A stretch of 64,000 bases of DNA from Lysobacter sp. Root494 (GTDB lineage Bacteria > Pseudomonadota > Gammaproteobacteria > Xanthomonadales > Xanthomonadaceae): NCBI RefSeq assembly GCF_001427225.1, contig NZ_LMFH01000006.1, positions 342,910 through 406,909 of the forward strand, written 5' to 3'. Under the pieces are notes generated by a model that was not told where the DNA came from, searched no databases, and saw only the letters and a program-made list of their open reading frames with translations. Both the position numbers and the translations under genes were made by a program. This document shows positions 63,200 to 64,000 of the stretch, piece by piece (the stretch's first letter is position 1; each line of letters begins with the position of its first letter).

Positions 63200-63565
63200 C
63201 TAGTGTCTGGCGTATTCAAACAACTCAACGACATTTCCTGACGGATCCTGGAGCAATATTTGTCGCCCCGCTCCGGCCTCGGCTACTTCACCGCGGAAAC
63301 TTGCTCCTGTTTTACGAAGTTCCTCGATCTTTTCGTCGAGATCGTCCGTCACGATCATGAATCTACTCCACCCGCCTGGTTGGGGAGAGCCTCCTGCTTT
63401 ACCAGCACTGCCAGCTCCGGGCGCGTTGAGGAAAAGATGCAGATCCTCACGTGTCAGTTCAGCGAACTTTCCCGGATTGTGCTTTTCAACCGCAAAGCCC
63501 AAGCGGTCCCGATAAAATTCAACAGACTTGTCAATGTTGTTCGCGATGTACCTGACAGATGCCAT
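63200..63565 (-). CDS. VOC (glyoxalase/bleomycin-resistance) family protein, AT-richer than neighbours
   Basis: A 121-residue protein with one vicinal-oxygen-chelate module pair: VRYIANNIDKSVEFYRDRLGF at the start (in parts), metal-type residues in LHLFLNAPG and the closing LQDPSGNVVELFEY. Members include glyoxalase I-like enzymes and resistance proteins; the substrate is unknown. GAGGAG precedes ATG 63565. Base composition is visibly more AT-rich than the flanks and codon choice differs, suggesting transfer. attC-like sequences lie on both sides, as for an integron cassette. Confidence 0.85.
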   Translation of the reverse strand: MASVRYIANNIDKSVEFYRDRLGFAVEKHNPGKFAELTREDLHLFLNAPGAGSAGKAGGSPQPGGWSRFMIVTDDLDEKIEELRKTGASFRGEVAEAGAGRQILLQDPSGNVVELFEYARH

Positions 63566-63632
63566 GGCGCTAACTCCTCTGCATATGGGTGCGAGCGTTT
63601 TGCAACGAGAACTCGCGACCGCCATATAGGCT

Positions 63633-63763
63633 AGCCAACATGAGGCGCAGAGATTGTGAGCGAGCTGACCAGCCCAAGAACGCGAGGGCGGGATTCATGG
63701 CTCAGCCGCCTGACCGTTCATTCAAACCGAAGCCCGCTTCGCGGCTCGATTCAGGCGTTATGC
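63633..63763 (-). other. Second attC-like sequence between cheW and the VOC gene
   Basis: AGCCAAC (63633) and GTTATGC (63757) form the outer inverted pair of a 131-bp stretch with an internal CGAAGC/GCTTCG hairpin at 63728-63741. On the minus strand the GCATAAC core contains the cheW stop codon. Both cores deviate from consensus, so this is weaker than the site at 63077. Confidence 0.3.
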
Positions 63764-64000
63764 CGCGTTCGCCACGACGAGCCCCATCTCGGTACTGGCC
63801 ATGAGCCGTTCGATGTCGAGCAGGATGAGCATGCGTTCGTCGAGCGTGCCGATGCCGGTGAGGAACTGGCGATCGATCGTCGCGCCGATCTCCGGCACCG
63901 CGCGGACCTGCTCGCCGCTCAACTGCACGACATCCGACACGCTGTCCACGACCATGCCGACGACGCGGTCGGCGACGTTGAGCACGATCATCACGGTGAG
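63758..64000 (-). CDS. cheW: CheW coupling protein (5' part cut by window edge)
   Basis: Only the last 80 residues are present; the reading frame continues past the right edge. The segment VVGMVVDSVSDVVQL, LTGIGTLDERMLILLDIE is the C-terminal half of CheW, the adaptor linking receptors to CheA. Its placement upstream of the MCP, cheR, cheD and cheB on the same strand marks the start of the chemotaxis cluster, with cheA and others probably beyond the edge. Confidence 0.9.
   Translation of the reverse strand, partial: LTVMIVLNVADRVVGMVVDSVSDVVQLSGEQVRAVPEIGATIDRQFLTGIGTLDERMLILLDIERLMASTEMGLVVANAA

Overview
The window is about two-thirds G+C, densely coded, and carries gene blocks typical of a gammaproteobacterium of the Lysobacteraceae (Xanthomonadaceae), probably a Lysobacter or Luteimonas relative. 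The evidence is the minor-pilin block fimT-pilV-pilW-pilX-pilY1-pilE, the lolCD-comEC-exbBD-msbA-lpxK-kdsB-uvrC-pgsA run, the sdh locus with sdhE, and xanthomonad-style intergenic inverted repeats. No phage, transposase or CRISPR array was seen. The genus is inferred from gene content and style, not from any database match.

Layout. 1-2.8 kb: cut ABC exporter, GNAT acetyltransferase and MFS transporter. 2.8-6.7 kb (minus strand): an ECF41-type sigma factor, an AhpD/carboxymuconolactone decarboxylase-like protein, an SDR-DoxX fusion and a DUF2269 membrane protein. Exact ECF41-type promoter motifs precede both the sigma gene and the ahpD-like gene. Between the ahpD-like and SDR genes lies a 354-bp array of palindromes phased every 21-22 bp, the most unusual feature here. 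6.9-13.6 kb: class I fumarase, MscS-type channel, cardiolipin-synthase-like enzyme, outer-membrane phospholipase A, DUF456 protein and a cold-shock protein. 13.9-20.4 kb: type IV pilus minor pilins and PilY1 in one tightly overlapped operon. 20.5-30.5 kb: two glycine-zipper envelope proteins, a membrane-anchored cytochrome c, TcdA, TatD hydrolase, glutaryl-CoA dehydrogenase, GNAT, GST, a fused E1 alpha/beta dehydrogenase and YgfZ.

30.5-35.5 kb: succinate dehydrogenase with its assembly helpers (SDHAF4-like, sdhC, sdhD, sdhA, a small membrane protein, sdhB, then MAPEG, sdhE and a YgfX-like gene). 35.5-48 kb: lipoprotein export (LolCD), DNA uptake (ComEC), ExbBD, lipid A/LPS export and synthesis (MsbA, LpxK, KdsB), a low-molecular-weight phosphatase, UvrC and PgsA, mostly co-directional with overlapping stops and starts. 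48.1-49.3 kb: tRNA-Gly, tRNA-Cys and tRNA-Leu, then a nucleotide-sugar dehydrogenase ruined by an internal deletion. 49.3-51.3 kb: an FMN glutamate-synthase-type protein and an ArsC-family protein.

51.3-64 kb (mostly minus strand): signal transduction. From the right edge come a cut CheW, a large MCP, CheR, CheD, CheB, a small MCP-like protein, an orphan NarX-type histidine kinase, and an HDOD protein with a degenerate receiver. CheA and CheY are not in the window and presumably lie past the right edge. Inserted between CheW and the MCP are two tandem secreted TonB C-terminal-domain proteins, a BON-domain protein and a visibly AT-richer VOC gene that looks like a lone integron-type cassette.
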